From Methanobrevibacter sp. (GTDB taxonomy: Archaea; Methanobacteriota; Methanobacteria; Methanobacteriales; Methanobacteriaceae), in NCBI GenBank assembly GCA_009784145.1, contig WRCI01000034.1, forward strand, positions 1 through 12,639: DNA of 12,639 nt. The letters are read 5' to 3'. The translations under genes and the position numbers were made by a program. Positions 7,468-12,639 of this stretch are shown here, piece by piece (positions within the stretch are counted from its first letter, which is position 1; the number at the start of each line of letters is the position of its first letter). The notes below the pieces were generated by a model, which worked only from the letters and a program-made list of their open reading frames with translations, searched no databases and was not told the origin of the DNA.

Positions 7468-7480
7468 AAAAGCTTATATA
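7468..7480 (+). promoter_or_regulatory. Distal promoter of the symporter gene
   Basis: AAAAGCTTATATA, identical to the element at 2831-2843, lies about 210 bases before the symporter start. A transcript from here would begin near 7505 and carry a leader of about 185 bases that includes the TCATGAG repeats. Confidence 0.45.
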
Positions 7481-7555
7481 ATAATATAAACAAAAAGTTC
7501 TATAATCTTTTTAGATTAAGTTTAGTATTTGAATTATTAGCTTAGGTTTTATATT

Positions 7556-7614
7556 ATCTAATCATGAGGACATAATCTAATCATGAGTACATATTTTATT
7601 ATTCATGAGTATAT
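7556..7614. repeat. TCATGAG direct repeats ahead of the symporter gene
   Basis: ATCTAATCATGAGGACATA (7556-7574) is followed at once by the same 19 bases with one change (7575-7593), and a third, shorter copy with TCATGAGTATA lies at 7603-7613. The core holds the palindrome TCATGA. The array is upstream of the proximal TATA element and downstream of the distal one, a place suited to an operator array or an RNA leader element. Confidence 0.65.
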
Positions 7615-7635
7615 TCTCACAATGATAATTTTTGG

Positions 7636-7659
7636 CAATAATTTTATTGTTATATAAAA
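7636..7659 (+). promoter_or_regulatory. Proximal TATA element with adjoining inverted repeat
   Basis: CAATAA (7636-7641) and TTATTG (7644-7649) form an inverted repeat directly against TTATATAAAA (7650-7659). A start about 25 bases on, near 7675-7680, would give a very short leader that begins close to the GAGGT ribosome binding site at 7678-7682. It competes with the distal promoter as the main start. Confidence 0.4.
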
Positions 7660-7688
7660 CTTAATGAGCTATTATAAGAGGTTAATAT

Positions 7689-9302
7689 ATGGATTTAGTA
7701 GTTTTATCTATAGTTTTTATAATTTATTTCCTACTTGTAGCATATGTTGGATACTTAGGTTGGAAACGTACAAAGTCTTCAGAAGAATTCATGATTGCAG
7801 GTCGTAAAACGCATCCTTTTGTCATGGCAATGAGTTATGGTGCGACATTTATTAGTACGGCAGCTATTGTTGGATTTGGAGGAATGGCTGGTCAGTTTGG
7901 TATGAGTTTACTTTGGTTAGTATTTTTAAATATATTTATAGGGGTTTTCATTGCATTTGTAGTCATGGGTAAAAGAACTCGGAAAATGGGTCATAATTTA
8001 GAATCATTGACTTTCCCTGAGTTTTTATCTAGGCGTTTTAAAAGTAAATTTATCCAATGGTTTAGTGGTGGAATAATATTTTTTGGAATGCCAATATATG
8101 CATCAGTAGTTCTTATAGGTGGTGCAAGATTCATGGAAGCTAGTCTTTCACTAAACTTCCATCTATGTCTTATTATTTTGTCTATAATAGTAGCTGCTTA
8201 TGTAATTTATGGTGGAATGAGAGGAATTATGTATAATGATGTTCTTCAAGGATCTATAATGTTCTTTGGAATGATATTTTTACTCATATTCACATATTGG
8301 ATACTTGGAGGAGTTACAGAGTCACACACTGCTTTAACAAATTTAGCTCCACATTTCCCAGCTAGTGCTCAAGCTTTAGGTGGAACGGGTTGGACAACAT
8401 TCCCTGATTTAGGCAGTGGTTTTTGGTGGACTCTTGTTTCTACAATTATTATGGGTGTGGGTATTGGAGTTTTAGCTCAACCACAACTTGTTGTTAGGTT
8501 CATGACTGTAAAATCTGATAAAGAATTACATAGAGCTGTTTTAGTTGGAGGTATATTTATAGCAGCTATTCCTGGGGCGGCTTATATTGTTGGATCATTG
8601 TCTAATGTGTACTTTTTCAATAAACTAGGGCAAATATCTGTAGATGTTGTAGCTGGAAATATTGATAAAATTATCCCTACTTTCATCAATTCGGCTCTTC
8701 CTGAATGGTTTGTTTATATCTTCTTGTTAACATTGATAGCTGCAGTTATGTCTACATTAAGTTCCCAGTATCATATACAAGGAACTTCAATAGGAAAAGA
8801 TGTTTTTGAAGTTCTAAAAAAGAAAAAAGATATAAAATCTGTTCCTTTGACTCGTATTGGAATCCTTATAGCAGTAGTTTTATCATTTGTTCTTGCTTTG
8901 ATATTACCTGGAAGTGTAATAGCTTCAGGCACTGCACTTTTCTTTGGAATTTGTGCCGCAGCATTTTTAAGTGTTTATATCTGTGCTTTATATTGGAAGA
9001 GGGCTACAAGAGAAGGAGCTATTGCAGGAATTGTTTCAGGAATAGTTGTAAGTCTATTTTGGCTAATATTTGTAGCTGGAAAAACAGCCAAAGGATTGGG
9101 AATTTCCGAACTTTTAACAGGTCAACCAATGCTTATTCCAACTATGCCTTGGCCATCTGTTGATGCTATAATAATAGCTGTTCCTATATCTTTGATTTTT
9201 ACTGTTGTTGTAAGTTTACTTACAAAACCAATGGATCAGGAGCATATTGATAAATGTTACAAAGGTATTGGTTCAGATGAATCTAAAACTGGTGGAAAAT
9301 AA
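7689..9302 (+). CDS. Sodium:solute symporter (SSS family)
   Basis: A 537-residue polytopic membrane protein with about 13 hydrophobic segments and the usual length and layout of the SSS family (PanF, PutP, ActP relatives). The N-terminal membrane helix is followed by RTKSSEEFMIAGR and MSYGATFISTAAIVGFGG, the conserved TM2 region, and YGGMRGIMYNDVLQG marks the TM6 region. Family members import a small solute with Na+. The substrate cannot be read from the sequence; pantothenate, an amino acid or an organic acid are all possible. GAGGT lies six bases before the ATG. A 37-codon membrane-protein gene follows 36 bases downstream, and a hairpin terminator closes the pair. Upstream repeats suggest regulated expression. 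Confidence 0.9.
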   Translation: MDLVVLSIVFIIYFLLVAYVGYLGWKRTKSSEEFMIAGRKTHPFVMAMSYGATFISTAAIVGFGGMAGQFGMSLLWLVFLNIFIGVFIAFVVMGKRTRKMGHNLESLTFPEFLSRRFKSKFIQWFSGGIIFFGMPIYASVVLIGGARFMEASLSLNFHLCLIILSIIVAAYVIYGGMRGIMYNDVLQGSIMFFGMIFLLIFTYWILGGVTESHTALTNLAPHFPASAQALGGTGWTTFPDLGSGFWWTLVSTIIMGVGIGVLAQPQLVVRFMTVKSDKELHRAVLVGGIFIAAIPGAAYIVGSLSNVYFFNKLGQISVDVVAGNIDKIIPTFINSALPEWFVYIFLLTLIAAVMSTLSSQYHIQGTSIGKDVFEVLKKKKDIKSVPLTRIGILIAVVLSFVLALILPGSVIASGTALFFGICAAAFLSVYICALYWKRATREGAIAGIVSGIVVSLFWLIFVAGKTAKGLGISELLTGQPMLIPTMPWPSVDAIIIAVPISLIFTVVVSLLTKPMDQEHIDKCYKGIGSDESKTGGK

Positions 9303-9338
9303 CTAAATTGATATGATTATTTAAGAAGGTGTAAAAGA

Positions 9339-9452
9339 ATGATTTTAGGAATACCTGATCCTTGGATTTTAAGTGGTTATCTGCTTGTTATATTATCTAC
9401 ACTTTTATGTGTGATATATGGTATTATAAATTGGAATAAAGGAGATGAATGA
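9339..9452 (+). CDS. Symporter small accessory protein, 37 residues
   Basis: A single-helix membrane protein starting MILGIPDPWILSGY, then a hydrophobic helix (about residues 10-30) and a polar end NWKNKGDE-like (read as INWNKGDE). AAGGTG (9326-9331) lies seven bases before the ATG, the best ribosome binding site in this part. The IPDPWI start and IINWNKG end match my memory of the small accessory proteins encoded next to SSS symporters in archaea and bacteria; YhdT with PanF and YjcH with ActP are comparable arrangements. It sits 36 bases after the symporter stop and shares its terminator, so one operon is likely. Its function, probably stability or assembly of the transporter, is inference. 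Confidence 0.85.
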   Translation: MILGIPDPWILSGYLLVILSTLLCVIYGIINWNKGDE

Positions 9453-9488
9453 TAGCTGTTGAATAAATAGCTATCTTTTTATATTTTT
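9451..9488 (+). terminator. Hairpin terminator of the symporter operon
   Basis: GATAGCT (9451-9457) pairs with AGCTATC (9469-9475) around an 11-base loop, followed by TTTTTATATTTTTTTT. The stem overlaps the stop codon of the small accessory protein. It has the form of a bacterial-type intrinsic terminator. Confidence 0.7.
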
Positions 9489-9541
9489 TTTATTTTTTTA
9501 TTTTATAATAATGTAATTAATAACAATTTAGAAGGAATATC

Positions 9542-9784
9542 ATGAAAGTTGTTGGAGATCTTATTGGTAAAGAAGTAGTTAATACAGATGCTGTTTTAGT
9601 TGGAAAAGTAACCAATGTTGAATTTGATGAGGAAACAAAAGAAATAGAAGCATTAATTTTAAAAAAAGGAGGACTCTCCGAAACATTAAATATTTCTAAA
9701 AGTGAAGATATTGTTCCTTATGATATGATCAGTAAAATTGGTGACAAAATCCTCTTAAGAGATACTTTTGAGTTTGATTTCTAA
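9542..9784 (+). CDS. PRC-barrel domain protein
   Basis: An 80-residue protein consisting of one PRC-barrel: a small beta-barrel with the pattern VVGDLIGKEVVNTDAVLVGK at residues 3-22, then VEFDEETKEIEALIL and a closing DMISKIGDKILL. No signal peptide or membrane segment. AGAAGGAA lies a few bases before the ATG, and a TATA-like TTTATAATAA occurs about 40 bases upstream, so it probably has its own promoter. Family knowledge: PRC-barrels serve in photosynthetic reaction centres and RNA metabolism (RimM), and stand-alone archaeal ones have been tied to FtsZ/SepF-based division as CdpB proteins. Whether this copy is one of those cannot be told from sequence alone. pyrE follows after 81 bases. Confidence 0.85.
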   Translation: MKVVGDLIGKEVVNTDAVLVGKVTNVEFDEETKEIEALILKKGGLSETLNISKSEDIVPYDMISKIGDKILLRDTFEFDF

Positions 9785-9825
9785 AAAAAGCTAAATAATT
9801 CGATTTTTGAGAAATTCAATTCATT

Positions 9826-9851
9826 TTTTTCATGAAAAATTTAAATTTTTC
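9826..9851. promoter_or_regulatory. Two overlapping perfect palindromes before pyrE
   Basis: TTTTTCATGAAAAA (9826-9839) and GAAAAATTTAAATTTTTC (9834-9851) are both perfectly self-complementary and share GAAAAA. The second ends 14 bases before the pyrE start. They could be adjoining operator sites. A/T-rich DNA yields such palindromes more easily than average. Confidence 0.35.
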
Positions 9852-9865
9852 CTACTGGTGTAGTT

Positions 9866-10390
9866 ATGACTTCAAAAGAATACTTAATCGAGATTTTAAA
9901 AAAAGATCAAGTTTTTAAAACTGGAAAATTCACACTTTCTTCTGGAAAAGAAAGTGATTATTACATTGATATGAAAAAAGCTATAACTGAACCTATTATT
10001 TTAAAAACAATTGCAGAGCTCATTACTCAGTCAATAGCTAATGAAAACATTGATAAAGTTGCAGGTCCTGCTTTAGGAGCTGTTCCCATAGCCACAGCTG
10101 TTTCCCTACATTCTAAGATTCCACTTTTAATGATTAGAAAAGAAAAAAAAGACTATGGAACTTCAAAATTAATTGAAGGAGAATTAAATAAAGGAGACAA
10201 TGTTATTGTAGTTGAAGATGTTACAACTACAGGTGGTTCCTTAATTAAAGCTATAAAAACTATCCAAGAAAATGGAGGAATTGTTAAAAAAGCTTTTGTA
10301 GTAGTTGATAGGGAAGAAGGAGCTGTAAATGAATTTGAAAAAGAAAATGTTGTATTTGAACCTTTAATTTCTGTTAATGAATTTTTCTAA
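9866..10390 (+). CDS. pyrE: Orotate phosphoribosyltransferase
   Basis: A 174-residue cytosolic enzyme that joins orotate to PRPP to make orotidine 5'-phosphate in pyrimidine synthesis. The PRPP-binding motif [11 protein letters not shown] is plain at residues 115-125, with Glu117-Asp118 as the acidic pair. The flexible catalytic loop RKEKKDYGT lies at 91-99, and [16 protein letters not shown] near the N-terminus is typical of OPRT. Length and motifs fit a compact archaeal OPRT with nothing missing. GGTG (9857-9860) sits five bases before the ATG. It runs convergent to moaB, with a T-rich spacer between them. Two overlapping palindromes lie just upstream. Confidence 0.93.
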   Translation: MTSKEYLIEILKKDQVFKTGKFTLSSGKESDYYIDMKKAITEPIILKTIAELITQSIANENIDKVAGPALGAVPIATAVSLHSKIPLLMIRKEKKDYGTSKLIEGELNKGDNVIVVEDVTTTGGSLIKAIKTIQENGGIVKKAFVVVDREEGAVNEFEKENVVFEPLISVNEFF

Positions 10391-10499
10391 TTTTTAGGAT
10401 TTATTTTTGAGTTATTTTTTTTGAGTTTTTAAGGTTTATTTTTGTGTGTTGTTGTTTATTTTTTTGAGTTTTGTTTATAATTATATATCTTTTCCCAAT
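10391..10499 (+). terminator. T/G-rich spacer between convergent genes
   Basis: The spacer consists of repeated TTTATTTTTTTGAG-type runs with long T tracts on the plus strand, suited to terminating pyrE transcripts. On the minus strand it is A-rich, so it gives moaB no obvious T-run terminator. Confidence 0.5.
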
Positions 10500-11021
10500 T
10501 TATTCTTTTAAATGCTTCTTTAAATGAGCTAACTCATCAATAATAATAGATATTCCTAATTTAACTGCATTTGGAGATCCTGGCATTGAAAATATTAGTG
10601 TGTTTTTATATACTCCAGCTGTTGCTCTAGATAATATTGCACCTGAACCTAATTCTTTATAAGTTTTTGATCTAAATATTTCTCCAAAGCCTACTAATTC
10701 TTTTTGAAAAAGTGGTTCTATTGTTTCAATTGTTATATCTCTAGATCCTATTCCAGTTCCACCAGTTGTGAATATTATATCAATGTTTTTATTTATCATA
10801 CTTTCAATTGAATTTAAAAGTTCTTCTTTTTCATCAGGAATGATAATATAGCTATCTACTTGATATTTCTTCTTCAATGATTTAACTATATATTCACCAG
10901 AAGTATCTGTGGATTTTCCTTCTATTTTGTCTTTACTCTTAGTATCACTAAGAGTTATAACTCCACAAGACACTTTTATAGGTGCTTTTTTTCTGTGTTC
11001 TTCCATTGTTTTACTTTTCAT
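10500..11021 (-). CDS. moaB: MoaB/MogA-type molybdopterin adenylyltransferase
   Basis: A 173-residue member of the MoaB/Mog family. Family enzymes adenylate molybdopterin before metal (Mo or W) insertion, in the cytosol. Seen: CGVITLSD (19-26), the signature TTGGTGIGSRDITIE (85-99), and MPGSPNAV (146-153) near the C-terminus, with full domain length. Methanogens need the cofactor for formylmethanofuran and formate dehydrogenases. The ATG at 11021 has CAGGA a few bases upstream. A later Met at residue 6 starts the more conserved part but has no site of its own. The leader carries a 26-base direct repeat that includes this ribosome binding site, and a GC-rich folded element lies about 150 bases upstream on either strand. 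Confidence 0.9.
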   Translation of the reverse strand: MKSKTMEEHRKKAPIKVSCGVITLSDTKSKDKIEGKSTDTSGEYIVKSLKKKYQVDSYIIIPDEKEELLNSIESMINKNIDIIFTTGGTGIGSRDITIETIEPLFQKELVGFGEIFRSKTYKELGSGAILSRATAGVYKNTLIFSMPGSPNAVKLGISIIIDELAHLKKHLKE

Positions 11022-11026
11022 TTTAT

Positions 11027-11079
11027 TTTTCCTGTTTATAGATTGATATTAGATTTTCCTGTTTATAGAAGGATATTAG
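11027..11079 (-). repeat. 26-base direct repeat in the moaB leader
   Basis: Copies at 11027-11052 and 11054-11079 match in 24 of 26 bases. On the minus strand each carries CTATAAACAGGAAAA, so the moaB ribosome binding site is duplicated; only the copy nearest the gene is placed to serve the ATG. Confidence 0.8.
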
Positions 11080-11172
11080 CTTATTATGAAATATTTTTGT
11101 AAAACGTCCTTAAAATCTTTTAAAATATTCTTAAAAATTTCAATAATTAATTTAAAAAAAGAATTATGATAG

Positions 11173-11260
11173 TGAGGAGGGTAGGGTTAAAATTGGATTG
11201 GAGGCGGATTCAATGCCAATTTTTCATGATAATAAGAGTTAGATAAGACCCTACCCCTCA
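11173..11260. ncRNA. Candidate structured RNA (GC-rich folded island)
   Basis: A markedly GC-richer stretch in the most A/T-rich surroundings. Outer stem: TGAGG (11173-11177) with CCTCA (11256-11260), a 2-base bulge, then GGTAGGGT (11180-11187) with ACCCTACC (11248-11255), 13 pairs. Inner stem: AAAATTGG (11189-11196) with CCAATTTT (11216-11223) and ATTG (11197-11200) with CAAT (11211-11214), one bulged G, 12 pairs closing a 10-base loop. About 24 unpaired bases (11224-11247) join them. Strand is unresolved. Minus: a TATA-like element at 11283-11290 lies about 26 bases before the outer stem, and seven T follow it (A-run 11154-11160). Plus: two extra G-U pairs extend the stems, and a hairpin with T-run at 11306-11324 could terminate. 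I recognise no known RNA family in it. Confidence 0.55.
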
Positions 11261-11282
11261 GTAGTTAATATATATTTTATTA

Positions 11283-11290
11283 CATATAAA
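11283..11290 (-). promoter_or_regulatory. TATA-like element facing the structured island
   Basis: Read on the minus strand it is TTTATATG. Its centre is about 26 bases from 11260, the outer edge of the long stem, which is the usual archaeal TATA-to-start distance. Confidence 0.35.
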
Positions 11291-11305
11291 TGTTATGCAA
11301 AATAT

Positions 11306-11324
11306 AAAAAGTATTCACTTTTTT
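11306..11324. terminator. Small hairpin with T-run
   Basis: AAAAAGT (11306-11312) pairs with ACTTTTT (11317-11323) around ATTC, with one further T. If the structured island is transcribed on the plus strand this would be its terminator; otherwise it has no evident role. Confidence 0.3.
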
Positions 11325-11521
11325 CATTCATGTAGTTTTTTCCTTTATTTTTAGATTTAAAAGTGATTAAACAAATTGATTTGCTAATAGATTTTATATT
11401 TCAAATTATATCCCTATGAATAATCATTTTATTTCTTCTATTTTTTTCAATTAATTTAATTCTCCCAATTAATAATTAATTAACTTTATTAATTTTCAAT
11501 AACTATAATTATATAGATATT

Positions 11522-12040
11522 ATGGATAAAACAAATAATGAAATTTATTATATTTTAGATGCTTCTGCTTTTATTGGAGGATTTGAAGTTAAAAATTCTT
11601 TAAATTTTACAGTTTCTGAAATAACTGAAGAAATAAAAGATTTAAAGTCTAAAATGATTTTCAACCAGGCAATTGATGATAATAAATTGTTTATTAAGGA
11701 AGGAACTGAAGCATCAATTAATAAATTAGAATCTATTATTTCAAATTCTGGAGATACTCTTAGACTTTCGCTACCTGATAAAAAATTATTAGCTTTAGCA
11801 ATTGATTTTAAAGATAATGGAAAAAATATTTTACTAGTTACTGATGATTATTCTATTCAAAATGTTCTTAAAATATTAAATATTTCATATATGTCTGTTT
11901 TAACTGAAGGAATAAAAGGAATTTATAATTGGAAGAAAGTTTGTCAAGGTTGTAGAAAAGAATATCCTGATGATTATAAAGAAGAAGATTGTGAAGTTTG
12001 TGGTTCTAAGATTTTTAAAAAAAGGATTAAGAAAGATTGA
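11522..12040 (+). CDS. nob1: Ribosome maturation endonuclease Nob1
   Basis: A 172-residue PIN-domain nuclease with a C-terminal zinc ribbon. Nob1 trims the 3' end of pre-16S rRNA in small-subunit assembly, in the cytosol. PIN acidic residues visible: Asp13 (LDASAF), Glu36/Glu37 (EITEEIKD), Asp86 (LPDKKLLALA) and Asp108/Asp109 (VTDDYSIQN). The zinc ribbon follows as Cys141-x2-Cys144 and Cys157-x2-Cys160, ending in a Lys-rich tail. The order PIN then ribbon and the total length suit archaeal Nob1. No ribosome binding site precedes the ATG, while A/T-rich TATA-like sequence lies 10-35 bases upstream, so a leaderless or near-leaderless transcript is likely. Confidence 0.92.
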   Translation: MDKTNNEIYYILDASAFIGGFEVKNSLNFTVSEITEEIKDLKSKMIFNQAIDDNKLFIKEGTEASINKLESIISNSGDTLRLSLPDKKLLALAIDFKDNGKNILLVTDDYSIQNVLKILNISYMSVLTEGIKGIYNWKKVCQGCRKEYPDDYKEEDCEVCGSKIFKKRIKKD

Positions 12041-12053
12041 TATATTTTATATA

Positions 12054-12260
12054 TTTAAATTATATTATTATATTATAAAATAAAATTAGTATATATCTTT
12101 ATATTATATATAAAATTGTTATATATTTTTATATTATATTTAGATTTAAATTATATTATTATATTATAAATGAAATTATTATATATGGATTTATTATATA
12201 TAGAATTATTATATATTTTTATATTATATTTAAATTTAAATTATTTTAATAAAAATAAAA
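12054..12260. repeat. A/T-only imperfect repeats, period about 90
   Basis: A 26-base block starting TTTAAATTATATTATTATAT occurs at 12054-12079 and again at 12145-12170. A second block, TTATATATTTTTATATTATA onwards, occurs from 12119 and from 12209. The tract is almost free of G and C. Apart from this, the 336-base spacer holds only A-rich sequence before the next gene. Confidence 0.65.
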
Positions 12261-12376
12261 TTAATTAAAATAAGATATAATAATAAATAAAATAATTAAA
12301 AAAAACAATAATAAATTAAATAATTAACTAAATTAAAGAAACTAAAACATTAAAAAACTTTTTCAAGTGATAAGTA

Positions 12377-12639
12377 ATGAAAATTGGAATTGTTGTACAT
12401 GGACCTAATATAATAGATTCTGGATGTGCCTTAAAAATCATAAATATTTTAAAAGATTTTGGAGAGATTCATTGTAGATTAGGTGGAACAATGGGTCGAA
12501 CAGCAGTTATTGATGCTTCATTAGAGAATTTAATTGATATTTCATCTAAAAGACTTCCAAGTGATTCTGTAAAATTATTTATAAAAGAAAAAATGGATAT
12601 TATTTTTCTTCTTAATTATGGAAAGTCTGAAATTACAGG
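12377..12639 (+). CDS. DUF2117-type protein, 5' part
   Basis: The frame runs from the ATG at 12377 to the window edge (87 codons plus two bases) without a stop. It begins [20 protein letters not shown] and continues with [20 protein letters not shown] and a later [13 protein letters not shown]. The VVHGP start and the [13 protein letters not shown] stretch match my memory of DUF2117, an uncharacterised family confined largely to methanogens. AGTGATAAG a few bases before the ATG gives a GTGAT-type ribosome binding site. Function is unknown. A Rossmann-like beginning (beta strand, then a glycine turn) is visible but not diagnostic. Confidence 0.65.
   Translation, partial: MKIGIVVHGPNIIDSGCALKIINILKDFGEIHCRLGGTMGRTAVIDASLENLIDISSKRLPSDSVKLFIKEKMDIIFLLNYGKSEIT

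Noticed and set aside
8951..9163. Plus-strand open frame of 70 codons inside the symporter gene
   Set aside because: It is an out-of-frame shadow with Cys/Arg/Ser-rich composition and no start signals.
11173..11260. Terminal inverted repeats of a small transposable element
   Set aside because: No target-site duplication is visible at the edges, the stems are nested as in an RNA fold, and no second copy lies in the window; a genome search could reopen this.
11173..11260. tRNA, C/D box or H/ACA guide RNA
   Set aside because: There is no cloverleaf or T-loop motif, no paired C and D boxes, and no ACA at the right distance after the stem on either strand.

Overview
The window reads as a chromosomal segment of a very AT-rich methanogenic archaeon, most likely of the order Methanobacteriales and Methanobrevibacter-like. 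The grounds are archaeal information and cofactor genes (an MptD-type dihydroneopterin aldolase of the methanopterin pathway, the rRNA-maturation nuclease Nob1, a DUF2117-type protein), archaeal TATA-type promoters, GGAGG/GGTG ribosome binding sites, and a large adhesin-like beta-helix protein ending in a transglutaminase/peptidase C71-like domain of the kind common in pseudomurein-walled methanogens. The genus is an inference; no rRNA gene is present.

Layout. Positions 1-373 hold mptD (+), possibly missing its first codons. It converges on a minus-strand pair, a PaaK-type aryl-CoA ligase (1070-2371) followed by a double ACT-domain protein (591-1022), which looks like an aromatic/aryl-acid activation operon with an amino-acid sensor. 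Positions 2372-3683 are a 1.3-kb AT-rich stretch with no intact gene. It holds a strong promoter with two inverted repeats, two short decayed reading frames that look like lost signal-peptide N-termini, and three sets of direct or tandem repeats. It leads into the 978-residue adhesin-like protein (3684-6620) and a co-transcribed membrane-anchored partner (6631-7167).

After a poly-T terminator and a repeat-bearing leader comes a sodium:solute symporter (7689-9302) with a 37-residue membrane partner (9339-9452), closed by a hairpin terminator. A PRC-barrel protein (9542-9784) and pyrE (9866-10390) follow on the same strand, converging on moaB (10500-11021, minus).

Between moaB and nob1 (11522-12040) lies a GC-rich island (11173-11260) that folds into two long stems. 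It is the best candidate for an undescribed element here: a structured RNA, either free-standing or a leader of moaB. After nob1 there is an A/T-only repeat tract, then the start of a DUF2117-type gene that runs off the end.

Functionally the window mixes housekeeping (pterin, pyrimidine and pterin-metal cofactor synthesis, rRNA processing), uptake (symporter plus small subunit) and a variable cell-surface locus that shows signs of gene turnover and repeat-driven length change.
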